In this document: positions 17,728-26,500 of the stretch, piece by piece
Layout of the letters: every line of letters begins with the position of its first letter
Numbering within the stretch: position 1 is the first letter of the stretch
Assembly (NCBI RefSeq): GCF_900114605.1
Contig: NZ_FOTP01000004.1
Span: forward strand, 62,001-126,000
Length of the DNA stretch: 64,000 nt
Source of the DNA: Bradyrhizobium sp. NFR13
Lineage (GTDB): Bacteria > Pseudomonadota > Alphaproteobacteria > Rhizobiales > Xanthobacteraceae
Direction of reading: 5' to 3'
Notes under the pieces: model-generated
Databases searched by the model: none
Seen by the model: the letters and a program-made list of their open reading frames with translations, nothing else
What the model was told of the DNA's origin: nothing
Position numbers and translations under genes: made by a program

Positions 17728-18540
17728 ATGACCTCGACGACTGCGACACCCATTGTTGAGACGCCGACGGCTGCTGCCTCCACCTCTGCCAATGCGATCA
17801 TCAGCGTGCGCGATCTCACCGTGGCATTCGGCAGTCGCCGCGTGCTCGACGGCCTCCATCTCGATGTCACCCGCGGCGAAATCCTCGGCTTCGTCGGCGC
17901 GTCCGGCGCTGGCAAGTCTGTGCTGATGCGCACGATCATTGGCCTCGTGCCGAAAGTCTCCGGCACGATCGAAGTGTTCGGCACCGATCTCGATAGTGGC
18001 GACAAGGCACGCCGCGAAGTCGAGCGGCGCTGGGGCATCTTGTTCCAGCACGGTGCGCTGTTTTCGTCGCTCAACGTGCGACAAAACATCCAGTTTCCGG
18101 TGCGGGAATATCTCAAGGTCTCCGAACGCCTGCTCGATGAGATCACCATGGCCAAGCTCACCATGGTCGGGCTCAAGCCGGAGGTCGCGGATCGCTACCC
18201 GTCGGAACTGTCGGGCGGCATGATCAAGCGCGTCGCGCTGGCGCGGGCGCTCGCGCTCGATCCGGAGATCGTGTTCCTGGACGAGCCGACATCGGGTCTC
18301 GATCCGATCGGCGCTGGCGATTTCGACGAGCTGGTGCGCACGTTGCAGCGAACTTTGGGGCTGACCGTTTTCATGGTAACTCATGACCTCGACAGCCTGC
18401 ATACAGCCTGCGACCGGATCGCCGTTCTCGGCAATGGCAAGATCATCGCGCAGGGAACGATGGCCGACATGCTGGCCTCGCAACATCCCTGGCTACGGGA
18501 ATATTTCCACGGCAAGCGCGCACGCGCTGTTATCGGCTAG
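17728..18540 (+). CDS. mlaF: Phospholipid ABC transporter ATP-binding protein MlaF
   Basis: A 270-residue ABC ATPase with Walker A GASGAGKSVL, Q-loop LFQHGALFSSLNV, signature LSGGMIKRVALARA, Walker B IVFLDEPTSGLD and H-loop MVTHD. The Mla-type segment GGMIKR and FSSLNV are typical of MlaF. The N-terminus carries an extra Thr/Ala-rich stretch (~25 residues) before the ATPase core. It starts 5 bases after mlaE and precedes mlaD by 19 bases, so one transcript is expected. It powers the MlaE permease from the cytoplasmic side. Confidence 0.95.
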   Translation: MTSTTATPIVETPTAAASTSANAIISVRDLTVAFGSRRVLDGLHLDVTRGEILGFVGASGAGKSVLMRTIIGLVPKVSGTIEVFGTDLDSGDKARREVERRWGILFQHGALFSSLNVRQNIQFPVREYLKVSERLLDEITMAKLTMVGLKPEVADRYPSELSGGMIKRVALARALALDPEIVFLDEPTSGLDPIGAGDFDELVRTLQRTLGLTVFMVTHDLDSLHTACDRIAVLGNGKIIAQGTMADMLASQHPWLREYFHGKRARAVIG

Positions 18541-18559
18541 TTGTACTGGAGTTGGGTTG

Positions 18560-19483
18560 ATGGAAACGCGGGCGAACTTCGTCCTGATCGGAACTTTCAC
18601 GCTGGCGGTGATCGCCGCAGCGTTCGGCTTCGTGCTCTGGTTCCAGAATCTGCATTCGACCCAGCAGCGCACGCCGCTGCGGATCATCTTCGAAGGTGCG
18701 GCCTCGGGTCTGCGCAACGGCGGCAACGTCAACTTCAATGGTATCCGGGTCGGCGAGGTCGTCTCCGTGAAGCTCGACAATCCGAAGCGCGTCGTTGCGC
18801 TGGCGATGGTCGAAAATATTGCGCCAATCCGCAAGGATACGATGGTCGGTCTTGAGTTTCAGGGCCTGACGGGCGTGGCGGCAATTGCGCTGAAGGGCGG
18901 CGACGAAGGCGCGCCCGCGGTGCCGCTCGATACCGACGGCGTGCCGGTGCTGACGGCCGATCCGGAATTGCTGCGCGATATCTCTGAATCGATCCGGGCA
19001 ACGCTGAACAACGTCAATCGTCTGGTCGCCGACAATCAGGATACTCTCAAGGGCGCCATGAAGAATGTCGAAACCTTCACGGCGACGCTCGCAAAGAATT
19101 CCGAAGTGATCGACAGCATCATGCTGAAGATCGACAGCGTGATGGGCAAGGCCGACGGCGTCATGGGCAAGGCGGATAGCGTGGTGGCGCGAACCGACAA
19201 CATCCTGCTCGGCCTGGATGCGCTTGCGGGTGGCAAGGACGGCGGTGAGCTGACCGCGGCCGTGAAGTCGTTCCATGAGCTGACGGAGAATCTCGACAAG
19301 CGGTCCGGCGCATTGATGCTCGATGGGCGCCGTACTCTTGCGGATATCAGCCGCGCCGTGAACAATCTCGACCGTAACCCGACGCGTCTGTTGTTCGGTG
19401 CCAGTAGCAGCAGTACACCTGCGGCATCGCCGGCCCCGGCGGCAGCACCTGCTGCTCCTCCGCGTCGTCGCCAAGCTCAATAG
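18560..19483 (+). CDS. mlaD: MCE-domain phospholipid-binding protein MlaD
   Basis: A 307-residue protein with one N-terminal membrane anchor (~6-28, NFVLIGTFTLAVIAAAFGFVL), an MCE domain (~40-115, including GLRNGGNVNFNGIRVGEVVS and LEFQGLTGVAAIALKGG), then a long helical region with near repeats (VMGKADGVMGKADSV) and a Pro/Ala-rich tail ending RRRQAQ. MCE proteins form the periplasmic ring that shuttles phospholipid with MlaEF. It is longer than E. coli MlaD (~180 residues), as usual in alphaproteobacteria. GGAG sits 8 bases before the ATG. No mlaC or mlaA gene follows, so these must be elsewhere. Confidence 0.92.
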   Translation: METRANFVLIGTFTLAVIAAAFGFVLWFQNLHSTQQRTPLRIIFEGAASGLRNGGNVNFNGIRVGEVVSVKLDNPKRVVALAMVENIAPIRKDTMVGLEFQGLTGVAAIALKGGDEGAPAVPLDTDGVPVLTADPELLRDISESIRATLNNVNRLVADNQDTLKGAMKNVETFTATLAKNSEVIDSIMLKIDSVMGKADGVMGKADSVVARTDNILLGLDALAGGKDGGELTAAVKSFHELTENLDKRSGALMLDGRRTLADISRAVNNLDRNPTRLLFGASSSSTPAASPAPAAAPAAPPRRRQAQ

Positions 19484-19498
19484 ATCTGGAGAATGCTG

Positions 19499-20374
19499 AT
19501 GGAGACCGCGGACCGTTTCACCATCAGCAACGGCCGGGTCACGGCGACGATCAAGTCCGACGGCGCTGAACTGTGCTCGCTGAAGGATGCGCATGGGCAT
19601 GAAGTGCTCTGGCAGGCCGGCGAGGAATGGCCTCGCCATGCGCCGCTGCTGTTTCCGATCGTCGGCAAGCTGAAGAACGATGTGCTGCGCCATCGCGGCC
19701 AGGTCTATGCAATGACCCAACACGGTTTTGCGCGCGACCAGCGCTTCAGTTGGACCGGGCAGGGATCTGCGTCCTGCTCGCTTTCACTGGCGGACAATGA
19801 CGCCAGCCGGGCGAAATATCCGTTCGCGTTTCGGCTCGACGTCACCTATGTGATCGAAGGCGATGAACTGGTGATCGGTTATGCCGTGACCAACACTGGC
19901 GACGAGATGCTGCCGGCCTCGATCGGTGCGCATCCGGCATTTCACTGGCCGCTGAAGGATGGCGCCGACAAACGTGCACATACGATCATCTTCTCCGATG
20001 CCGAACCTGCACCGATCCGGCGCCTCAAAGACGGGCTGCTGCTGAAGGAGCCGGAGCCATCTCCGGTGCAGGGCGGCGCGCTGGCGCTGTCGGAATCGCT
20101 GTTTGTCAAGGATGCGATGATCTTCGATCAGCTCGCCAGCACGTCGCTGAGCTATAGCGCGCCTGGCGGACCGACGATCACTTTCGCCTGGGAAGGTTTT
20201 CGCGAACTTGGCATCTGGTCGAAACCATCCGGGGCTGCATTCCTCTGCATCGAGCCGTGGTATGGTTACGCTAGTCCTGTGGATTTCGACGGCGAGTTCG
20301 CCGACAAGCCGGGCGTGATGCACATCGCGGTGGGCGAAACACGCAGCGTCACCCAGCGCATCGGGTTCGCATAG
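19499..20374 (+). CDS. Aldose 1-epimerase family protein
   Basis: A 291-residue beta-sandwich mutarotase-like protein. Family landmarks are GAELCSLKDAHGHEVLWQ near the start, PLLFPIVGKLKNDVLRHRG, HGFARDQRF (catalytic-region His), GAHPAFHWPL and the late CIEPWYG segment with the probable catalytic Glu. It would interconvert alpha and beta anomers of a sugar or hexose-6-phosphate; the exact sugar is not readable. GGAG lies 7 bases before ATG 19499; another in-frame ATG six bases earlier is too close to that box. It directly follows mlaD (15 bases) and may be co-transcribed. Confidence 0.88.
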   Translation: METADRFTISNGRVTATIKSDGAELCSLKDAHGHEVLWQAGEEWPRHAPLLFPIVGKLKNDVLRHRGQVYAMTQHGFARDQRFSWTGQGSASCSLSLADNDASRAKYPFAFRLDVTYVIEGDELVIGYAVTNTGDEMLPASIGAHPAFHWPLKDGADKRAHTIIFSDAEPAPIRRLKDGLLLKEPEPSPVQGGALALSESLFVKDAMIFDQLASTSLSYSAPGGPTITFAWEGFRELGIWSKPSGAAFLCIEPWYGYASPVDFDGEFADKPGVMHIAVGETRSVTQRIGFA

Positions 20375-20426
20375 ACGATCGTCGCAGCCCGTGATTCAGC
20401 AGACCGCTGCATCGAGGAGGCCCGTC

Positions 20427-20831
20427 ATGTCGAGAACTGCGTCCTGTTCGTGTGGCCAACTGTCCATCGCGCTCGAAGGCGAGCCGAAGGGCGTCGGTAT
20501 ATGCCACTGTTTCGCCTGCCAGCGCCGGACCGGCAGCGTCTTTGCCGCGCTCGCTGGCTTCGGGCCAGGTTACAATGTGAGCGGCATCGCGACCGAATAT
20601 GTCCGCACAGGGGATCAGGGCGCGCGCTTCCGATTCCGGTTCTGCCCCGTCTGCGGCACCAATCTCTTCCACACCGAAGAAGGATATGAAGGGCGTTCCG
20701 TCGCCGTGGCAGTCGGCTGCTTTGCCGATCCGGATTTTCCGCCGCCGGCGATCTCCGTCTATCACAGTCGCAGACATGCCTGGGTGACGCTGCCATTCGG
20801 CGTCAGCATTCACGACAAGGATCCCGCGTGA
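20427..20831 (+). CDS. GFA / CENP-V-fold zinc protein
   Basis: A 134-residue protein of the GFA (glutathione-dependent formaldehyde-activating-like) family. The two zinc sites are complete: CSCG near residue 7, CHCFAC at ~31-36 and CPVCGTN at ~72-78. A perfect GAGGAGG box lies upstream of ATG 20427. Real members range from S-hydroxymethylglutathione-related enzymes to proteins of unknown role, so the catalytic label should be treated as provisional. In the ancestral order it probably sat directly beyond the terminator of the growth-pole gene now at 23.4 kb. Confidence 0.87.
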   Translation: MSRTASCSCGQLSIALEGEPKGVGICHCFACQRRTGSVFAALAGFGPGYNVSGIATEYVRTGDQGARFRFRFCPVCGTNLFHTEEGYEGRSVAVAVGCFADPDFPPPAISVYHSRRHAWVTLPFGVSIHDKDPA

Positions 20832-20884
20832 CGACGGCGCCGGCCAGATCCCTTACATAACGCTCCGGCACAACGATACGCCCA

Positions 20885-20914
20885 ACAAAAAAGCGGAGGC
20901 ATCGCTGCCTCCGC
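20885..20914 (-). terminator. Duplicated rho-independent terminator downstream of the MBL gene
   Basis: The hairpin arms GCGGAGGCA and TGCCTCCGC (20893-20914) are perfect, and on the minus strand are followed by a T-tract (complement of ACAAAAAA). It now lies about 185 bases past the stop codon of the MBL-fold gene and could terminate that transcript. It may also act on the GFA transcript from the other side, although the tail there is poor in T. Confidence 0.75.
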
Positions 20915-20940
20915 CTTTCGCGTTCATATGTGGGTCTTGC

Positions 20941-21036
20941 TTAGCCGAGCCGGCCGGCTGCATGCGCGAGCAGGGTATAAACCAGACCCGTCTCCGAGGT
21001 TAGGTGGCTCACAGCGCTGCCGGGCCGCGTCTCGCG
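20941..21036 (-). pseudogene. Detached 3' fragment of a Growth Pole Ring-like gene
   Basis: Read on the minus strand, this encodes the same last ~25 residues as the intact gene at 23.4 kb (HLTSETGLVYTLLAHAAG then RLG and a stop). The differences between the copies are mainly synonymous (for example TAT/TAC, CTA/CTG) and the stop is retained. A one-base deletion near 21012 breaks the frame upstream, and the homology ends around 21036. It has no start and is non-functional as a gene. Confidence 0.8.
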
Positions 21037-21098
21037 GGTGATCCTGTAAAGCTATTGTTGCGTGCGGGGGCGTTTCGCTCAACGCGTCAGCCGAGCGT

Positions 21099-22064
21099 TC
21101 AAGTCTGCAAGGCCCAGTCCGCCACCTGCCAGCGCAGTTGCCCGCGATCCGAGACGATGCGACCGAGACCGGGGAAGGGCATATGAGTCGCCGCGATCAG
21201 CGCGCCTTCGGAAGCTGCGCGTGCAAAGAACTTGTCGCGCATCGCCTGTGCCGCCGGGCGGTCCTGTTCAAACAGGAAGCCCACATCGGTCGCGCTCGGA
21301 TGGATCACGGGGAAGACCATGTCGGATACCATGATGAGGCTCTGACCGGCATCGGCGATCCGCACGCCGATATGGCCCGGCGTATGACCGGTCAGATCCA
21401 CAATGGAAATGCCGCGCACGATCTCGCGCTCGCCATCGATCTTCTGCAGCTTGGGATACAGACGCACGACTTCGTTCGCCATTTTGAAGCTGGGCTGCAG
21501 ATAGTCGGGCGCACCGGCTTGCTTTGCCGGGTCGGTCCAATGCACGACGTCGCGACGGTCGACATAGAGCTCGGCCTTGGGAAAATTCTTCTTTCCGCCA
21601 ACGATCAGGCCACCCATGTGGTCCTGATGCATATGCGTCACGATCACTGCATCGATTTGATCGCGGCTGATACCGAATGCGGCGAGCGCCTTCGGGAGTG
21701 CACCTGTCTGGCCGATGGAGCCTGCCGGCCCGGTATCGATCAGAATCCGGCGCTGGCCGTCCTCGATCAGATACTGATTGAACACGAAACGCACGCCGCT
21801 CGGCCGCGCCGTGAACTGGGCCTTTGCAGCCTGTTCCACCTGTTCGGCCGTGCGACCGGGGAAATAGGTGTAAGGCATGTCCGCATAGCCGTCGGTCAGC
21901 GCGGTCACGGTGAAGCGTCCGATCCGGATCTGCGCCAAAGGCGTCACGGTACCCTTCACAGGCGCCGCTGCGCTCTTGGCCGAGGCAATCTCGGGCGGCA
22001 GGCTGCTACCAATTATGCCGACACCCAGTCCGCCTATCAGCGCGCGGCGAGAGAGATTGGTCAT
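21099..22064 (-). CDS. Tat-exported metallo-beta-lactamase-fold hydrolase
   Basis: A 321-residue protein. The N-terminus (LSRRALIGGLGVGIIGSSLP) has a twin-arginine signal, so export to the periplasm as a folded metalloenzyme is expected. The MBL metal ligands are THMHQDHMGG (~144-153), GHTPGH, SDMV and ATHMPFPG, a complete two-zinc set. It resembles the quorum-quenching lactonase/MBL hydrolase group of exported enzymes more than true beta-lactamases. AGGAAGGG lies 6 bases before the ATG. It is divergent from the LysR gene, which probably controls it. It sits inside a cassette flanked by direct repeats, so it may be acquired. Confidence 0.9.
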   Translation of the reverse strand: MTNLSRRALIGGLGVGIIGSSLPPEIASAKSAAAPVKGTVTPLAQIRIGRFTVTALTDGYADMPYTYFPGRTAEQVEQAAKAQFTARPSGVRFVFNQYLIEDGQRRILIDTGPAGSIGQTGALPKALAAFGISRDQIDAVIVTHMHQDHMGGLIVGGKKNFPKAELYVDRRDVVHWTDPAKQAGAPDYLQPSFKMANEVVRLYPKLQKIDGEREIVRGISIVDLTGHTPGHIGVRIADAGQSLIMVSDMVFPVIHPSATDVGFLFEQDRPAAQAMRDKFFARAASEGALIAATHMPFPGLGRIVSDRGQLRWQVADWALQT

Positions 22065-22178
22065 GGTTGGCCCTTCCTGATCGTTGACGCGAGCCTTGGC
22101 GCACGCGTCCTCTGCCTGAGGGCATGCGTTTGGCAACGGCCCCGATTCCGCGAAAACTAGAGTCGCCATCCGGAAAAC

Positions 22179-22206
22179 GGTATCCTAAGACTGCAAGAGG
22201 TATCCT
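22179..22206. promoter_or_regulatory. Candidate LysR operator: GGTATCCT direct repeats between MBL and LysR genes
   Basis: GGTATCCT occurs at 22179-22186 and again at 22199-22206, 20 bp apart (about two helical turns), with a partial third copy (GGTAT) at 22221. They lie in the 159-bp divergent region and immediately before the LysR start, a typical position for an autoregulatory LysR site. Inferred from position and repetition. Confidence 0.4.
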
Positions 22207-22223
22207 CCCAAATTTCGGAAGGT

Positions 22224-23174
22224 ATGATGGACCGGTTTGAGGCTATGTCGGTGCTGCTGGCTGTTGTCGAAGCTGGCAGCCTGTCCGCCGGTGCCCGGCA
22301 TCTGCGCGCACCACTCGCCACGGTTAGCCGCAAGGTGGCCGAACTTGAGCAGCGTCTCGGCACCCGGTTGGTCATACGCACCAGCCGCAAGCTCACTCTC
22401 ACCGATGCCGGCCGCGCTTATGTCGCCGCCTCACGTCGGATACTCGAACAGTTGGAGGAGGCAGAGCGAGAGGCGGGCGGCGAATACAATGCGCCACGTG
22501 GCGTGCTCCATGTCACGGCCCCCGTCGCATTCGGGCAGCGTCACCTTTTGCCCATCGCACTGGCCTTCCTGGCGGAGCAGTCCGATATCTCGTTGCGGCT
22601 CACGCTGGCCGACAAGCAGATCGATCTCGTGAGCGAGCATGTCGATCTTGCCTTGCGCATCGGGCATCTGGAGGACAATGCACTGATCGCGACGCGCGTC
22701 GGCGTCGTTCACCGTGTCATCTGTGCCAGCCCCGCCTATCTAGCTCGGAATGGCATCCCGCGCGTGCCGGAAGATCTGGCACGGCATGACGGAATTGCTT
22801 TCAATGGCTTCGCGACATCGCCCGAATGGCGCTATCGGCGAGACACCGCTGCCTTCGCCGTGGACCCGCGCTCGAAGCTGGCCGTGAATACAACGGACGC
22901 GGCCATACAGGCCGCCCTTGCCGGAATCGGGATCATCCGGGTGCTCTGCTATCAGGTGGCGGATGAGTTAAAATCTGGTCGGCTACAGATTCTCTTACCG
23001 GATTTCGCGCCGGAGCCGTTACCGGTCAGCCTGGTCTATCCGGATGCCGGATTGCAGCCGTTGAAGGTTCGGTGTTTTCTGGACTGGGCCATGCCGCGTC
23101 TGCGGGCCGATATGGTGCAGCTCCAGGCGGATTGGCTTCTCAGGCAAACGGCGTCAAGCGCCGGAGTTTCATGA
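22224..23174 (+). CDS. LysR-family transcriptional regulator
   Basis: About 316 residues. The N-terminal winged helix-turn-helix (MDRFEAMSVLLAVVEAGSLSAGARHL, then ATVSRKVAELEQRLGTRLV) and the C-terminal substrate-binding domain (~90-300) are typical, with the GRAYVAASRRILEQLEEAE linker helix. The pattern is that of the large DsdC/AaeR-like LysR subgroup. ATG 22224 and ATG 22227 are both possible; the GGAAGG box is better spaced for the second. It is divergent from the MBL hydrolase and is the likely regulator of that gene. Effector unknown. Confidence 0.92.
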   Translation: MMDRFEAMSVLLAVVEAGSLSAGARHLRAPLATVSRKVAELEQRLGTRLVIRTSRKLTLTDAGRAYVAASRRILEQLEEAEREAGGEYNAPRGVLHVTAPVAFGQRHLLPIALAFLAEQSDISLRLTLADKQIDLVSEHVDLALRIGHLEDNALIATRVGVVHRVICASPAYLARNGIPRVPEDLARHDGIAFNGFATSPEWRYRRDTAAFAVDPRSKLAVNTTDAAIQAALAGIGIIRVLCYQVADELKSGRLQILLPDFAPEPLPVSLVYPDAGLQPLKVRCFLDWAMPRLRADMVQLQADWLLRQTASSAGVS

Positions 23175-23327
23175 TCGTTCGATGCGCAGATCGATGATGA
23201 TCGGAGATCTTGCCGCCGCTTTCACAGGTCGCACTGGCTGTCCGGTTTCGGGTAAGCGTCCAATGTCCGCAGGTGGCGCGGATCGGCAGAAATCAAGCGT
23301 GTCGCCGAAGTTGCGTTCGATCTCCAT
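23169..23327 (-). CDS. Possible 52-residue protein of unknown function (or gene remnant)
   Basis: A short minus-strand frame starts at ATG 23327 behind AAGGAGG (spacing about 11) and ends by overlapping the LysR stop by a few bases. The peptide begins MEIERNFGDTLDFCR and contains PPADIGRLPETGQPV, with no membrane span or recognisable motif. It lies at the edge of the repeat-flanked cassette, so it could be the broken start of a longer gene lost at the junction. The good ribosome binding site is the main reason to list it. Confidence 0.3.
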   Translation of the reverse strand: MEIERNFGDTLDFCRSAPPADIGRLPETGQPVRPVKAAARSPIIIDLRIERS

Positions 23328-23364
23328 CTCGGGCGTTTCCTCCTTATGGGTCACGACCTAGTCT

Positions 23365-23394
23365 AACAAAAAGCGGAGGCATCGCTGCCTCCGC
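23365..23394 (-). terminator. Rho-independent terminator of the growth-pole gene
   Basis: On the minus strand a perfect hairpin (GCGGAGGCA/TGCCTCCGC, 23373-23394) is followed by a T-tract (complement of AACAAAAA), 15 bases after the stop codon at 23409. Confidence 0.85.
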
Positions 23395-23506
23395 TTTTGT
23401 GGTCTTGCTTAGCCCAGCCGGCCTGCTGCATGCGCGAGCAGGGTGTAGACCAGACCCGTCTCCGAGGTCAGGTGGCTACGCAGCGCTGCCGGGCCGCGTT
23501 CGTCGC
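23365..23506. repeat. Copy 2 of the ~145-bp direct repeat (resident gene 3' end + terminator)
   Basis: This is the intact partner of the repeat at 20884-21036 and belongs to the functional growth-pole gene. Together the two copies bracket the ~2.3 kb MBL/LysR segment. Confidence 0.85.
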
Positions 23507-26500
23507 GCGCGACTTCGTCGAGCAGGCGTTCGAACTCGGTGATGTAGCGATCCACCGTGCCCTTGAAGTTGCGATCCGACCGATACTTGCGGGCGACTTC
23601 GTCGAACGCCTTCTGGCCGGCTGGCGTATAGAGCCGCTTGCTGAAGGCCTTGCTCTCGCCGCGCTGATAGCGATCCCACATCTCTGCAGCAAGCGTCCGA
23701 TCCATCAGCCGGCTGATGTCGAGCGACAGCGACTCCAGCGGATTGGCCGAGGCTGCAGGCTGCTGCGGAGCTGAGGCGCGGCGCGGCGGCGTGCGATCTT
23801 CCTCGACGTGATCGGCGCGGCCGAGCAGATCCGACAGCCAGCCGTCACGGCCCTGGTCGGAGTTGGCCGGAGCGACCGACGGCGCTTCGGTGCGGCGCGG
23901 GGCGGGGCCACCGATATCGGGCATCGGCAGGTTCGTTGCGCTGCGGGCTGGCGGCTCCTCGCGGCGCGGGGCCGGGCGGGGCGCTTCGTGACGTGCTTCG
24001 CTGCGGCTGCTGGCGATCGCCATAGCCGGTTCCTCGTCACGCTGCACGCTGCTGCTGCGGCTGGTCGAGACCACGTCAAGGCCACGGCCATGACGGGCAA
24101 CGATACGGTTCAGCTCGGCGAGCGCCTCGATCTGGTCGACGATCACCTTGCGCATCTGCGCAGTGCTCTCGGCGGCTTCCTGCGGCATGTCGAGAACGCC
24201 GCGGCGCAGTTCGGTACGGGTGTTCTCGAGCTCGCTGTGCATTTCAGCAGCCATCTGCTTCATGCTCGCAACCATCGACGAGAACTTCTCGGCCGACTGC
24301 TTGAACATGGCATCGGCTTCCTGCGTGCCCTGCTGGTAGATCTCGTTCATGGCCTGCGAGGTTGCGCGGCGTTCTTCTTCCGCCGCGGTGCGAACGGCCT
24401 CGAATTGCCGGCTGATCGCGGCCGAACCCTGGCCTGCGGTCTCTGCGACGACGCGGGCGATGTCGCGGGCACGCTCTTCTGCTGCTGCCAGCGATTCATC
24501 GAGCAGGCCGGTGAAGCGGGTGAGGCGCTGATCGAGATCGGTGGTGCGCAGATCGATGGTGGTGACCAGCGATTCCAGCGCAGCCTTGCGCTCGCCGACC
24601 GACGACATCGTGGTGCGGTTGCTCTGTTCGACCAGAGCCGCCGCATCCACCAAAGCGTGGCCATGGGTTTCGAACTGGCCCGAGAGCGAGCCCAGATCTT
24701 CCAGGGCCTTCGATGTCTTGGCGGTGAACACGGTGAGCTGTTCTTCCAGCGTCTGGGTGGCCAGACCGTTGCGCGACGTCACATCGTTCATGGTGGACAC
24801 GAAGTCCGCCACGCGGGTGACCAGGGCGCGCTCGAGCGAGTTGAGGTTATCATGGGCGCCAGTGAGGACTTCCTGCAGCAGGATGTTGCCTTCGCGCAGG
24901 CGTTCGAACAGCGCCACGGTATCGGTGCGCAGGATCTTGCTGGTTTCCTGCATCTCGGTGACCGCAGTGATCGAGACCTGACGCGACTGCTCGATGGCGG
25001 TGCGCGAGCTCTGCTCGAGATCCTTCAGCGACTTGTTGACTGCGCCGGTGGCGAGTTCGCCAGCCGTGGTGATGGCGCGAGCCACATCCGTGCTGTTGGT
25101 GACCATGGTCTGCGAGAAGGTCTGGCCCCGGTTTTCGATGGCCTTGAGGGCGTCGGCGGTGACGCGATCGATATCGACCGTGAGCTGATTGGCCTTGGCA
25201 CCCAGTGCATCGACCAGCGAACCGCGCTTGGCGTCGACCATCTGCGACAGACGGTCGGTCTGCTGCTGCACATAGGTGACGATTTCGTCGGTCTTGCCGG
25301 TCATCGTGGTGCCGAAGCTGCCCGAAGCGGCGAACACCGACCGCTCGATCTCGGACGAGGTGGTCTTGATCTTGGTGGTGATCTCGTTCGAGGCGGCAAC
25401 CAGTGCGTTGTGCGCATTCTGCGCACTGGTCTGGATGTTGTCGGTGGTGTTGGCGGTGACGTTCGAGAGCGAACGCTCGATGTCGGCGGAGATCACCTTG
25501 ATCTGGTTCGCGGCGTCGGCCGACGAGGTCGCCAGCGAGGTCTGCACTTCGCGGGCACTCGACAGGATGGCAGCGGCCGTATCGGCGCCGACGGCGGTGA
25601 GCGTGCGCTGTACGTCGATCGCGAGCGACTTCACATGGCTCGATGCCTCGGAGGACGCCGTGACCAGCGTGCTCTGGGCTTCGCGGGCGCCGGCGACGAT
25701 TGATTCTGCGGTCGCGGTGCCGGCCGTCGTGAGGCTGCGTTCCATGTCGGCCGCGAGGTTGCGGACGTGGTTCGATGCTTCGGTCGAGGCATCGATCAGC
25801 GAGGCCTGGACGTTGCGCGTGCTGGCCAGGATCGAGTCCGCGCTGGCGGTACCGGCGGCGATCAGTGTGCGTTCCACATCGGCCGCAAGGGTGCGGACCT
25901 GCTGCGAGGCGTCGGTCGATGCGGCGACCAGCGTGCTCTGCGCCGCGCGGGCGCCGGACAGCACCGAGTCAGCCGTCGCCGTGCCGGCGGCAGTGAGCGT
26001 GCGTTCGATATCGGCCGAGAGCGACTGGATCTGGTTGGCAACTTCCGAAGAGGTGGCGACCAGTGTCGACTGGGCGTCGCGGGCACCCGAGACCATCGAC
26101 GCCGCCGTGGCGGAGCCGGCCGCCGTGAGGGTGCGTTCGACATCGGCCGACAGCGACTTCACCTGCAGCGAAGCTTCGGACGACGCGTTGACCAGTGTGG
26201 CCTGCGCATCGCGGGCGCTGTTGACAATGGCCGTGGCGGCAGTGGTGCCGACAGCGGTCAGCGAGCTTTCGATGTCGGACGCCGTCAGCTTCAGCTGCGC
26301 GCCGACATCGGTCGAGACAGACACGAGGGATTCCTGCGCGGCGCGGGCGCCGGCCTGAATGGTCTCGCTGGTATTGACCATGAGATGCGTGAGCGAACGC
26401 TCGGCGTCCTCGACATTGGTCTTGATGCCGATCGAGAGTTCTTCGGCGCGGGCCATGAGCGAGTCGCTGGCCGTGCGGCCGGAGGTTTCGATACGGCCGG

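Larger units (their letters stand above)
20884..21036. repeat. Copy 1 of a ~145-bp diverged direct repeat (gene 3' end + terminator)
   Basis: This stretch repeats 23365-23506 in the same orientation, from the AACAAAAA tract and 22-bp hairpin through the last ~30 codons of the growth-pole gene. Over the gene-end part, 64 of the first 69 bases match. It carries a ~10-base insertion after the hairpin and a one-base deletion near 21012. Its only plausible origin is duplication of, or a foreign homologue of, the 23.4 kb gene end. Confidence 0.85.

Noticed and set aside
21099-22064. Calling the MBL-fold enzyme an antibiotic-resistance beta-lactamase
   Set aside because: The metal motif is shared by lactonases, glyoxalases and many hydrolases; nothing in the sequence indicates beta-lactam hydrolysis.
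20884-23506. Calling the repeat-flanked cassette an insertion sequence or integrative element
   Set aside because: No transposase, integrase, terminal inverted repeat or tRNA attachment site is present; the flanks are gene-end homology.
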